From contig NZ_CP043494.1 of NCBI RefSeq assembly GCF_044360475.1, forward strand, positions 6,634,001-6,698,000: a stretch of DNA of 64,000 bases, read 5' to 3'. Source of the DNA: Archangium minus (GTDB taxonomy: Bacteria > Myxococcota > Myxococcia > Myxococcales > Myxococcaceae). The notes beneath the pieces were generated by a model. It was given only the letters and a program-made list of their open reading frames with translations, did no database searches and was not told the DNA's origin. Below, one piece after another: positions 7,162 to 15,032 of this stretch. The first letter of the stretch is position 1. Every line of letters begins with the position of its first letter. The position numbers and the translations under genes were made by a program.

Positions 7162-8328
7162 ATGCACACAGCGAAGCGGAAGGCATTGATCATCGGAGGG
7201 GGCCTGGGTGGCCTGACGGCGGCGATCGCCTTGCACCAGCGGGGCTGGCGGGTGGAGGTTTTCGAGCAAGCGCCGCAGCTCCGGGAGGTGGGCTCGGGGC
7301 TGATGCTCTCCCCCAATGCCATGCGGGTCCTCTTCGGGCTGGGGCTGCGTCACGTGGTGGAGCGAGGGGTCGAGGTAACGCAGGCGGAGATGTGCACGTG
7401 GCGGGGGTCGGCGCTGATGAAGGAGCGAGTGGAGGAGCTGCCCTGCGAAGGGGCACCACCCGTGCTCTTCCACCGGGCAGCCGTGCATGGCGCCCTGAAT
7501 GAGGCGCTGGGTGGCGAGATTCCGGTACACCTCGGAGCGCGACTGGCCCGCTTCGAGGAGAACGGGGCCGGGGTGGTGGCGCACTTCGAGGACGGACGGG
7601 AGGCGCGGGGCGAGCTGTTGGTGGGGGCGGATGGGTTGCGCTCGGCGGTGCGTGCGCAGCTGCACCCTGGGGAGCCCTTGCGCTATGCCGGCCATCCCTG
7701 CTGGCGCGGACTGGCGCGTGGCTTCGAGCACCCGGGACTGCCACGGGGGATGCTGCGCGAGACGCAGGGCCGTGGGGCTCGCTTCGGCATGGGTCATGTG
7801 CGCGAGGACGTCGTTTACTGGTGGGCCACTGCCGATTGGCCGCAGGGACAGCCTGTCCCGGGGAGCGACAAGGCCTTCCTGCAAGGGGTCTTCCGGACGG
7901 CCCATGCGCCCATCCCGCAGCTCATCGCCGCCACGGATGAGGCGGACCTGCTGCGCAACGATCTCCTCGATCGACCGCCGCTCGAGCAGTGGGGACGGGG
8001 CCGGGTGACGCTGTTGGGGGACGCGGCGCACCCCATGATGCCCAACCTGGGGCAAGGGGCGTGCTCGGCCATCGAGGATGGGGGCGTGCTGGCCCAGGTG
8101 TTGAGCGGAACGGAGGACATCGAGCGCGGCCTGCGGGACTACGAGGCCCGGCGCCGGGAGCGTACCGCTTGGTTGCAGAGGACCTCGTGGCGCTTCGGCG
8201 TCATCGGCCAGTGGAAGCACCCGCTCGCTGTCTGGATGCGAGAGCAGTCCATCCGGCTGGCCCCGGCGCATGTCATGCGGCGGCAGTACGAACAACTCTG
8301 GGGCTGGCGGCTAGAGACGGACCGGTAG
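7162..8328 (+). CDS. FAD-dependent monooxygenase (group A flavoprotein hydroxylase)
   Basis: A 388-residue flavoprotein. The N-terminal Rossmann site is LIIGGGLGGLTAAIAL, ending at the ribose-binding acidic residue of EVFEQAP. The middle GADGLRSAVR is the family DG motif, contacting FAD and NAD(P)H. The late GDAAHPMMPNLGQG motif binds the FAD diphosphate and ribose. These three mark PHBH/salicylate-hydroxylase-type enzymes that use NAD(P)H and O2 to hydroxylate or epoxidise small, often aromatic, substrates. ATG 7162 has GAGGGACGAG upstream. It stands alone: the terminator lies on the 5' side and an opposite-strand gene on the 3' side. The substrate cannot be deduced. Confidence 0.9.
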   Translation: MHTAKRKALIIGGGLGGLTAAIALHQRGWRVEVFEQAPQLREVGSGLMLSPNAMRVLFGLGLRHVVERGVEVTQAEMCTWRGSALMKERVEELPCEGAPPVLFHRAAVHGALNEALGGEIPVHLGARLARFEENGAGVVAHFEDGREARGELLVGADGLRSAVRAQLHPGEPLRYAGHPCWRGLARGFEHPGLPRGMLRETQGRGARFGMGHVREDVVYWWATADWPQGQPVPGSDKAFLQGVFRTAHAPIPQLIAATDEADLLRNDLLDRPPLEQWGRGRVTLLGDAAHPMMPNLGQGACSAIEDGGVLAQVLSGTEDIERGLRDYEARRRERTAWLQRTSWRFGVIGQWKHPLAVWMREQSIRLAPAHVMRRQYEQLWGWRLETDR

Positions 8329-8357
8329 TGTGCGTAAGGCTCCCTGCGGGCAAGCGC

Positions 8358-9719
8358 TCATCCTTCAGCAGCACCCGGCGTCGCCGTCACTGAGAGCTCC
8401 TCGGGCTTCATGTCCTCCGGGTAGAGGAGCAGTTTGTCGCCCTCGCCGGGTTGGAGCTTCAGCGCGGTGGGCAGCAGCACCTCCTGCTCGGGATAGAGCG
8501 TCGGAGGCTCGGAGGGCCACGTGCCGCTCTCCAGGCGCTGCTGCTTCACCAGGGCCAGTGCGACCAGGAGATCGAGTTGCGCCCGCTGGGTGTCCACGCG
8601 CGTGGCGAACCTCTCGTAGCCTTCGTCGTACTCATTGAGGAACGGGTTCCAGGAGGACGTGAAGGTGCTGGCCAGTGCGGCGAGTTGGGGAGCCCGCTGG
8701 TCCCAGGGAAGGTCCATCAGAGGCAGGGCCTGGCCGATGTACTCATGCACGACGGGCCAGGCCTGCAGCATCAGCTTTCGTGCGAGAAGGGCGGGCATTC
8801 CCGTGGAGACCAGATCCTGGGAGGACGAGTAGAGGGCCAGGGCCTTGGCTCCGGTTGGGAGCGCGTCGAACTGGTCCTGTTCGAACGTCGCGCCAGCCAG
8901 GTAGAGCGGCATATAGGCGCGCTCATCACGGAGGGCGGTGGAGAGTGGGGCCACGCCCGAGCGGATGCGCCGCAGCGCCAAACAGGCCTGCTGCCGACGG
9001 GAGGGAGAGGCCTGATCGAGTGCCTCGGCACAAGGGAAGAACAGGGTCTTGTGCCCCGTGGCGGAGACCATCGCCCCGATGAGTGCATTGCCGTAGGACA
9101 AGTCCCTCGCGAGCGCGAGCCCGTCGAGACAGGTCTCCAGGGCCGCATCGGCCTCTCCTCGCGCGGTCTGGGAGCGCGTCTCGAGCGCGGCGAGCTTGAG
9201 GATGTGCAGGAACGGCAGCAAGAGCGTGCGCTGAGAGGGGTGCCGGGGGTCATCGAAGATTCGCAGCCCCTCGGGCAACCCGCCCACCTCGGCGCGGGAG
9301 GCCCTCAGCGCGCGCTGCATCAACGGCCGGCCCCTGTCGAGGGCCTCGCGACACTCCCGGGGCAGCTCCGAGACGGGTCTCACGCCGTTGCGGACGTCCA
9401 CGCAGGCGGCGTCCACCTCCTCCGAGAGGGTGGGCTCGGAATCACGGAGTGCGATGAGCTCCGGCATCAGCGGCCCGAGTGCCTCAGCGAGTGTCCCGGG
9501 AACAGGCGAGTCCAGATGGGAGGGGCGCACCACGCGTTCCGCAGCGGCGGTGCGCTCACGGGTTTCCGCGACCACCACGTCCGCGGCCGCGCGGGCCCGT
9601 TGCTTCAGACGCCAGTGCGCACCGAAGGCGAGCAGCAGTACCAGCAACAAACTCCCCGCCACGATGATGAAGAATGTGGGGAGCCTGCTCGTTGCGCTTG
9701 GATTCGTCATGTCCGGCAT
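8358..9719 (-). CDS. Hypothetical protein with an N-terminal membrane anchor
   Basis: About 453 residues. The N-terminus has a short basic lead and one strong hydrophobic segment (FFIIVAGSLLLVLLLAFG), followed by RLKQRARAAADVV. The bulk is therefore expected in the periplasm as a membrane-anchored domain. The rest is predicted helical (many Leu/Ala-rich amphipathic stretches), with no catalytic motif I can recognise. In-frame starts exist at 9719 and 9710, neither with a clear RBS; further upstream codons look non-coding. It converges with the monooxygenase across 29 bp. Function unknown. Confidence 0.7.
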   Translation of the reverse strand: MPDMTNPSATSRLPTFFIIVAGSLLLVLLLAFGAHWRLKQRARAAADVVVAETRERTAAAERVVRPSHLDSPVPGTLAEALGPLMPELIALRDSEPTLSEEVDAACVDVRNGVRPVSELPRECREALDRGRPLMQRALRASRAEVGGLPEGLRIFDDPRHPSQRTLLLPFLHILKLAALETRSQTARGEADAALETCLDGLALARDLSYGNALIGAMVSATGHKTLFFPCAEALDQASPSRRQQACLALRRIRSGVAPLSTALRDERAYMPLYLAGATFEQDQFDALPTGAKALALYSSSQDLVSTGMPALLARKLMLQAWPVVHEYIGQALPLMDLPWDQRAPQLAALASTFTSSWNPFLNEYDEGYERFATRVDTQRAQLDLLVALALVKQQRLESGTWPSEPPTLYPEQEVLLPTALKLQPGEGDKLLLYPEDMKPEELSVTATPGAAEG

Positions 9720-9928
9720 TGTGCGGAGGCGGCGCGCCAGACGGCAAGGGCGAGGTCCGCGGGGCTTGGGGGAGTCGGGCTCGTGGGCAACCGCTGCTCG
9801 AGGCCCCCCTGTGATGGCGTTCACTCGCCGGGTGTTGGCGCCGTCACAGCCCCTCGGCGGCCTCCAGGGCAGAGTGCTTCGTGTCAGGGTGCGAACCTCA
9901 CACGCGGCGCCCTGGCATCGAGGCCGCC

Positions 9929-10963
9929 ATGTCCCGCATCACGAGCACTGAGGTCATCCTCCCCTCCTCCCTGTCCGCCGAGGCGCGGCACCAGCTCACC
10001 GACAGCCTCTACGCCGTCCACGCTCGGCTCTTCGAATCGGAGGAAGAGCGCAAGGCGTGGGGCCCCTGCGACAGGCCCGAGGCGCTCTACTTCCTCGAGA
10101 CCCATACGGACCATGCCGAAGGGCACGGGCTGTTGACGGTGGCGCCCATCACGCTGGAGGCCGTGCTGAGCATGGCCCACTCCCTGCTAAAGCGGCGGGT
10201 GCGCCAGTCCATGACGAGGCTGTCAGCCCGGGTGTTGGGCACGCGGCTTGGGGCGCGCCTGGGCCGCTCCCTGGTGGTCCACACGTTGCGCCACGTGCCG
10301 CTCTTCGCCCAGCTCGACGAGACCACCCTGCACGGCCTGGCCGAGCGCGCGGAGCTCCTCGTGCTGCCCGCGGGCAGGGAGGTCTTCCAGGCGGGAAGTG
10401 CCAGTGACGAGTTGTACCTGCTGGAGGACGGCGTGGTCCATGTGCTGGCCCAGGGAGGGAAGCTCATGGACAAGCTGGGCAGCGGCGCCGTGTTCGGGGA
10501 GCTGGCCCTGCTCACCCACGAGCGCCGCTCGGCGACCGTCCGCACGGCGACGGCCTCGACGCTCATCCGCATTCCCCGCTCGGTGCTCCTGCCGCTGCTC
10601 GAGGAGAATGACCGCCTGCGCGAGCGGATGTGGAAGACGCTCGCCGAGCGGCGCTTCGATGATGTGGTGCGGGGGCTGGAGGGCTACGGGCACCTGGAGC
10701 GCGAGCACCGGCTCTCCCTGCTACGCTCCGGAGAGCACCGCGAGCTGAGGCCGCAGGAGTGGCAGAAGCTCGAGGCGGGCACCCACCTGTTCGTGTTGTC
10801 GGGCGCGGTGGATTTCGAGCACGCGGGGCTTGTGGTGACCCAGCGGGACTCCACGCTCCTGGAGGTCGGCCGGCCGCTCCGGGTGAGGGCCCGGGAAGCC
10901 ACGCGGCTCGTGCTCCTGAATCCGCGGGCGGAGGACGCCTCGTCCAAGCGCCGCGCGACGTAA
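9929..10963 (+). CDS. Cyclic-nucleotide-binding domain protein
   Basis: A 344-residue protein. Residues ~122-240 are a CRP/CAP-type cyclic-nucleotide-binding domain: HVPLFAQLDETTL opens it, and GAVFGELALLTHERRSATV (187-204) is the phosphate-binding cassette with the Gly-Glu and Arg that contact cNMP. No C-terminal HTH is seen, so it is not a CRP-type transcription factor. A partial second beta region may follow (GTHLFVLSGAVDFEHAG). The first ~120 residues contain AEARHQLTDSLYAVHARLF, reminiscent of an acyltransferase-like domain found N-terminal to CNB domains in myxobacterial proteins. It is too short for a complete domain and may carry an internal deletion. ATG 9929 was chosen over upstream in-frame codons by coding character. 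Confidence 0.75.
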   Translation: MSRITSTEVILPSSLSAEARHQLTDSLYAVHARLFESEEERKAWGPCDRPEALYFLETHTDHAEGHGLLTVAPITLEAVLSMAHSLLKRRVRQSMTRLSARVLGTRLGARLGRSLVVHTLRHVPLFAQLDETTLHGLAERAELLVLPAGREVFQAGSASDELYLLEDGVVHVLAQGGKLMDKLGSGAVFGELALLTHERRSATVRTATASTLIRIPRSVLLPLLEENDRLRERMWKTLAERRFDDVVRGLEGYGHLEREHRLSLLRSGEHRELRPQEWQKLEAGTHLFVLSGAVDFEHAGLVVTQRDSTLLEVGRPLRVRAREATRLVLLNPRAEDASSKRRAT

Positions 10964-11007
10964 GAGGCCCCTCAGACCCAGCGCTCGACAGTCCATTCAC
11001 GGCGGCC

Positions 11008-11367
11008 TTACTTGGACGCCCAGGGCTCATCGAAGACGAAGTTGTTCGGATCCGTCGGGTCGATGCGCAGCCGGATGACGGCGCCCGGCATGAACAGCCC
11101 GCTGGCCATGACGGGAACGACCTTCTCCGCCTGGAGTTCCCGGTCGGGATGCCCGTCCTCGCTCACCCGCAACGTCATGGCGAGCACGGGGTTGTTCGCA
11201 ACCCAGGAGCCGGTCTGACGCGCCGACACCACCGTGGCCCGAGCGAGATCCCCCGTCTCGAGGAGGCGCTTCTGCATCACTTGCGCGCGGGCTTCGTGGA
11301 AGCACAGGTAGAGGACGACGAGTAGGACGAGACCTGCGACAAGATAGGTGGTTGGGTCCGAAGGCAT
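11008..11367 (-). CDS. Small membrane protein, DUF3592-like
   Basis: A 119-residue protein with one N-terminal membrane helix (TYLVAGLVLLVVLYLCF) and a beta-rich soluble domain. The pattern ARATVVSARQTGSW, then MTLRV, then PGAVIRLRIDPTDPNNFVFD resembles the small DUF3592-type proteins of actinobacteria and myxobacteria, whose function is not known. ATG 11367 was chosen because the membrane segment starts immediately after it; a longer in-frame extension to 11433 looks non-coding. It is a lone gene, convergent with the cNMP-binding gene. Confidence 0.65.
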   Translation of the reverse strand: MPSDPTTYLVAGLVLLVVLYLCFHEARAQVMQKRLLETGDLARATVVSARQTGSWVANNPVLAMTLRVSEDGHPDRELQAEKVVPVMASGLFMPGAVIRLRIDPTDPNNFVFDEPWASK

Positions 11368-11474
11368 GGGCCATCCAGCGGCTGGACTGGAAACGATGGC
11401 AGGACGGTAGACCGTCGCGTGTAGCTGCCTCAAGCCGATGTGACAATTCGTTGACCGAATGGACGGCCCCTTGC

Positions 11475-11493
11475 CGCCGGTTTAAGACCGGCG
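11475..11493. promoter_or_regulatory. Inverted repeat upstream of the DUF4833-like gene
   Basis: CGCCGGT (11475-11481) and ACCGGCG (11487-11493) form a perfect seven-base inverted repeat with loop TTAAG, 29 bp before the start of the gene at 11522. It could be an operator or an RNA hairpin in the leader. Given the GC content, chance is a real alternative. Confidence 0.3.
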
Positions 11494-11521
11494 CGCCGTT
11501 GGACTCGAGGGCCAAGAACAC

Positions 11522-12064
11522 ATGCACCCAAAGACCTGGATGTCGTCTGTTCTTGGCCTCGCGCTGGCACTTCTCTCCCCCGCTGCGCACGCCAGCTCCG
11601 CCACCCCGGCCCGCTCGACTCAGTCCGTCTTCTTCATCGCCAAGAGCGAGAACCGGAACCAGGTGCACTATGGCATCCGGGTGGACGAAGACTGTCGGCC
11701 CCTCGGTCCCAAGCCCGTCCATGGGTACTGGCGGATGCTCGAGAAGGGGGAGACGGAGATGGCGCCCCTGCTGGGCATCGAGGCACCCGCCTATGGGTTG
11801 GTCGACGCGCAGCAGGTGGAGCACACCCCGGAGGGATGGCGGGTCCGGGTCCAGCTTCAGGCCTTCTCGGAGCGGACCATCGAGATCGACGTCCTCCGGG
11901 AGAATGGTCGCTGTGTCACCCGGACCTGGACCACGGTGGGAGGAGTGACCTCGCAGCTCGACCACGTCTATGTGCGTCTGGCCTGGCCATTTGGCATCGA
12001 GCGCATCCTCCTCATCGGCGTGGACCCGGATGGGCGGACCGTCCAAGAAGTCATCCGCCACTGA
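11522..12064 (+). CDS. Secreted DUF4833-like protein
   Basis: A 180-residue exported protein. An N-terminal signal peptide (SSVLGLALALLSPAAHASS) is cleaved after an Ala-x-Ala-type site near residue 24. The mature part contains SVFFIAKSENRNQVHYGI, then CRPLGPKPVHGYWRMLEKG and PLLGIEAPAYGL. This pattern matches the DUF4833 family of periplasmic proteins, which has no assigned role. ATG 11522 follows GGCCAAGAACAC, a modest ribosome site. It converges with the permease gene at 12111. The palindrome CCTGACGTCAGG (12104-12115) lies between the two and overlaps the permease stop. Confidence 0.65.
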   Translation: MHPKTWMSSVLGLALALLSPAAHASSATPARSTQSVFFIAKSENRNQVHYGIRVDEDCRPLGPKPVHGYWRMLEKGETEMAPLLGIEAPAYGLVDAQQVEHTPEGWRVRVQLQAFSERTIEIDVLRENGRCVTRTWTTVGGVTSQLDHVYVRLAWPFGIERILLIGVDPDGRTVQEVIRH

Positions 12065-12110
12065 GCGCTGGCGCCCTGCTCCTCTGGGTGAGGCGGAAGC
12101 TGTCCTGACG

Positions 12111-13028
12111 TCAGGTGCCCTGGCGGGCTGGGGCGGGGGTCGGCGCGCGCGCCCCCCGGATGCCGTCGAAGGCGTAGAGCGCCACCGCCGTCCACAGGCA
12201 AGCGAAGGTCATGGCATGGCGCGAGGTGAAGGTCTCACCGTAGACGAGCACCGCCAGGGCGAGCTGCAGCGTGGGCGACAGGTACTGGATGATGCCCAGC
12301 GTCGAGTAGCGCAGCCGCCGCGCGGCCAGGGCGAACCACAGCAGAGGCAGCGCGGTAGCCACGCCGCAGCCCACGAGCAGCAGGGTTTCTCGCGGGGTGG
12401 AGCCCAGCACCGGCTGCTCCCAGCCGCCCAGCAGCAGCAGGCCGAGCCCCACGGGCGTCGCCAGTCCCGTCTCCACCGCCAGCCCCGTGAGTGACTCCAC
12501 CGGCGCCAGCTTGCGCACCAGTCCATACAGGCTGAAGGAGCCCGCCAGCCCCAGCGCCACCCATGGCACCTGTCCCAGCCCCATCGCGAGATTGAGCACC
12601 CCCAGGGTGGCCAACGCCACCGCCCCCACCTGGAGCCAGCGCAGCCGCTCGCCCAGGATGAGCCGGGCCAGCACGATGTTGACCAGGGGGTTGATGTAGT
12701 AGCCCAAGCTCGCCTCCATCATCCGGCCGCTGTTGACGGCCCAGATGTAGAGGCCCCAGTTGAGGGAGATGAGGGTGGTGGTGAGCAGCAGTGCAGCCAG
12801 GGCTCGACCGTTGCGCAGTACGCCCAGAATCTCGGACCAGCGCCGGCGCAGCGTCAGCAGCCCCGCCACGAAGAGGAACGACCACACCACGCGGTGGGCC
12901 ACCAGCGCCACGGGTGGCACGTGGGACAGTTGCTTCCAATAAAGGGGGAAGCACCCCCAGGACACATAGGCCCCGAACGCATAGGCAAAGCCCGACAGAC
13001 GCTCGGCCGCTGGAGAGTTGCTGGACAT
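12111..13028 (-). CDS. rarD: EamA-family transporter, RarD type
   Basis: A 305-residue inner-membrane permease with about ten hydrophobic helices in two EamA repeats. The opening GFAYAFGAYVSWGCFPLYWKQL and the later NWGLYIWAVNSGRMMEASLGYYINPL are hallmarks of RarD (chloramphenicol-sensitivity protein) within the drug/metabolite exporter superfamily. Substrates of RarD proteins are poorly defined; amino acids or antibiotics have been proposed for the superfamily. AAGAAGCGAG precedes ATG 13028. The gene is alone on this strand, divergent from the VOC gene by 236 bp. Confidence 0.9.
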   Translation of the reverse strand: MSSNSPAAERLSGFAYAFGAYVSWGCFPLYWKQLSHVPPVALVAHRVVWSFLFVAGLLTLRRRWSEILGVLRNGRALAALLLTTTLISLNWGLYIWAVNSGRMMEASLGYYINPLVNIVLARLILGERLRWLQVGAVALATLGVLNLAMGLGQVPWVALGLAGSFSLYGLVRKLAPVESLTGLAVETGLATPVGLGLLLLGGWEQPVLGSTPRETLLLVGCGVATALPLLWFALAARRLRYSTLGIIQYLSPTLQLALAVLVYGETFTSRHAMTFACLWTAVALYAFDGIRGARAPTPAPARQGT

Positions 13029-13264
13029 GGTGCTCGCTTCTTTCTGCCCCCTGGCGCCGCGCTACATAGCAGCGGTCCGGCTCGAGTGCAGCGTCACCGA
13101 GCCCGCACCAGGCCACAGAACGAAGGGTGGAACGCCCACATCCTGGCCGCGCCGCCTCCGCCGCGAACAGCAACTCCTCATGTCGACTGTCGAATCGAGA
13201 TTGAGCCTTCGGCTCCCTCGCCTTAACCACTGGACGCACCGCCAAGCCTCGGGAGAACCCTCGC

Positions 13265-13663
13265 ATGCGTATCGACAGGATCGACCACCTCGTACTGACC
13301 GTCCGCAGCATCGAGCACACCTGCGCGTTCTATTCGCGGGTGTTGGGGATGGAAGTCGTCACCTTTGGTGAGGGGCGCAAGGCGCTCGCCTTTGGCAATC
13401 AGAAGTTCAACCTGCATGAGGTGGGCAAGACCTTCGAGCCCAAGGCCGAGTCGCCGACGCCCGGCGCCATCGATATCTGCCTCATTACCCGGACGCCCAT
13501 GACGGATGTGGTGAAACACCTCGGCGCGGTGGGCGTTCCGATCATCGAGGGTCCCCTACGCCGCACGGGTGCGACCGGTCCGATCCTCTCGGTGTATTTC
13601 CGGGACCCGGACGCCAATCTGGTCGAAGTCTCCGAGTACCTCGATGAAGCTCAAGCGCGCTGA
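13265..13663 (+). CDS. VOC-superfamily protein (glyoxalase/dioxygenase fold)
   Basis: A 132-residue protein, the usual length for a two-module VOC fold. It begins RIDHLVLTVRS, with His8 as the expected first metal ligand, followed by CAFYSRVLGMEVV. It ends FRDPDANLVEVSEY, in which the Glu of LVEVSEY is the expected last ligand. VOC proteins include glyoxalases, extradiol dioxygenases and fosfomycin- or bleomycin-resistance proteins. This length and ending fit the virulence/dioxygenase-like single-domain group of unknown substrate. The start follows GGGAGAACCCTCGC. No operon partner is evident. Confidence 0.85.
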   Translation: MRIDRIDHLVLTVRSIEHTCAFYSRVLGMEVVTFGEGRKALAFGNQKFNLHEVGKTFEPKAESPTPGAIDICLITRTPMTDVVKHLGAVGVPIIEGPLRRTGATGPILSVYFRDPDANLVEVSEYLDEAQAR

Positions 13664-13748
13664 TCACGCTGGGAGCCGGAATGGCCGCCAACGTGACCAG
13701 GCGCGAGCGCTACTGAACGGCGGGGCGGCGGGCTCGCCGCAATCCGAC

Positions 13749-13985
13749 CTACTGCGGGCAGGCGTCGAGCACGCAGCTACGCCAATTCCGATCGCAATAG
13801 TCCTGGTGATTGCCGGAGGCGAGGCAAATATCACGCTCGTCCGCGCAATAACGGCCGCCTGAGCAGACGATCAGAATGTCATCGCCCGGCGCCACAGCGG
13901 CCTTGACGGGGGTGGCCCCGACTGTAGTGGCCCCGAATGCGAACCCGAACGCGACCATGAACGTGGTGAGCAGCTTGATTTTCAC
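13749..13985 (-). CDS. Small secreted cysteine-rich protein
   Basis: A 78-residue protein starting at GTG 13985, chosen because AGAAGGGG lies at good spacing. A signal peptide (KIKLLTTFMVAFGFAFGATTVGA) is followed by a ~50-residue mature part with six cysteines in a compact pattern (VC, YC, IC, YC, SC, AC). That arrangement suggests three disulfides in a small extracellular or periplasmic domain. I do not recognise the family. It lies between the VOC gene and the deleted oxidoreductase on the opposite strand. An inhibitor, toxin or structural role would all be speculation. Confidence 0.6.
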   Translation of the reverse strand: MKIKLLTTFMVAFGFAFGATTVGATPVKAAVAPGDDILIVCSGGRYCADERDICLASGNHQDYCDRNWRSCVLDACPQ

Positions 13986-14111
13986 TCGAAATCCCCTTCT
14001 CGATGGTTGGCGCTGCACGACATCATTGGCGCTCCTCGCGGAGCCGGACCACGTTACGCGTTGACGGGCGCCGCAGTCCAGGAGCAGACGGCAACGAAAA
14101 CAAGGTGCGGC

Positions 14112-14836
14112 TCACCATTCGAGGCAGATCTTGCCGAAGTGGCGACCCGACTCTTGGCGGCGGAAGGCGTCGGCAATGCCTTCAAGCGGAAAGCTCGAGT
14201 CGATCACCGGCTTGATGCCGTTCGCCTCGATGGCGCGGATCATCGCGAGCTGATGCTCGCGCGAGCCAACGGTCAGTCCGCTGATCCGCACGTTGCCCGA
14301 CATGATGGCTGCAGCGCGAAGATCGACACGCCGCCCGTACCTTGGACGAGCACGGTCTCACCGGGCAGGAGCGTTGCCTCCACGAACAGTGCGCGCCAGG
14401 CGGTGAGCCCGGCACAGGTGAGCGTCGCGGCCTCGGCGTGGCTGTAGCCGGCCGGCGCGCGGGTGAAGGCGGTCGCGGGCGCCACGACCTCCTCGCGCGC
14501 ATAGCCATCACCGGTGTCACCAGGCATCAAGGACAGACTCTCGACTGTCGGCTCGCCGCCCAGCCAGCGCGAGAAGAAGGTGCTGACGACCCGGTCGCCG
14601 GGCACGAACTCGGTGACACCCGCCCCTACCTCGACCACCTCGCCGGCCCCGTCTGACATCGGAATGCGGCCGTCGGGCGTCGGGCCCCTACCCGTCACGA
14701 CGAAGTAGTCGTGGTAGTTGAGTGAGCTGGCGTGCAGCCGCACCCTGATCTCACCTCTGCCAACGGGTGGCAGCTCCGCCTCTCCGAGCTCCAGCCGCTC
14801 GAGCCCGCCAGGTTTCCTCAGCCTGATCGCGCGCAT
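14112..14836 (-). pseudogene. Zinc-type NAD(P)-dependent alcohol dehydrogenase / quinone oxidoreductase, internally deleted
   Basis: From ATG 14836 the reading frame gives a normal MDR N-terminal half: RAIRLRKPGGLERLELGEAE, SSLNYHDYFVVTGRGP, then the nucleotide-site start ETVLVQGTGGVSIFALQ. At about 14307-14311 (at a CTGCAG) the frame breaks. The other frame then supplies the family C-terminus (MSGNVRISGLTVGSREHQL ... RQESGRHFGKICLEW) to the stop at 14112. About 176 plus 63 residues remain, against ~335 in the family. Roughly 95 residues of the Rossmann domain are therefore missing, together with a change of frame. The product cannot bind its cofactor. Confidence 0.85.
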
Positions 14837-15032
14837 CCTGTTCTCCCTCGTCGGCCGCCAAAGTAGCACGTGCCAATTCCCATCTAGCAATCCAGGAAGC
14901 ACAAGGGATTCAAATTTTTCAATAATTCCTGTAATCGTGCCAGACCCAGAACTGGCGCACGGGGCCACACCTCCAGGGGAAGGCCCGCGGCTGAACGCGA
15001 CATGCCGTGCCCAACCAAACCCAGGAGGAAGC

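Noticed and set aside
8451..10136. A 561-codon plus-strand frame opposite the membrane-anchored protein
   Set aside because: The minus strand has the membrane anchor and normal amino-acid composition; this frame also runs across the intergenic region and into the next gene in the wrong frame.
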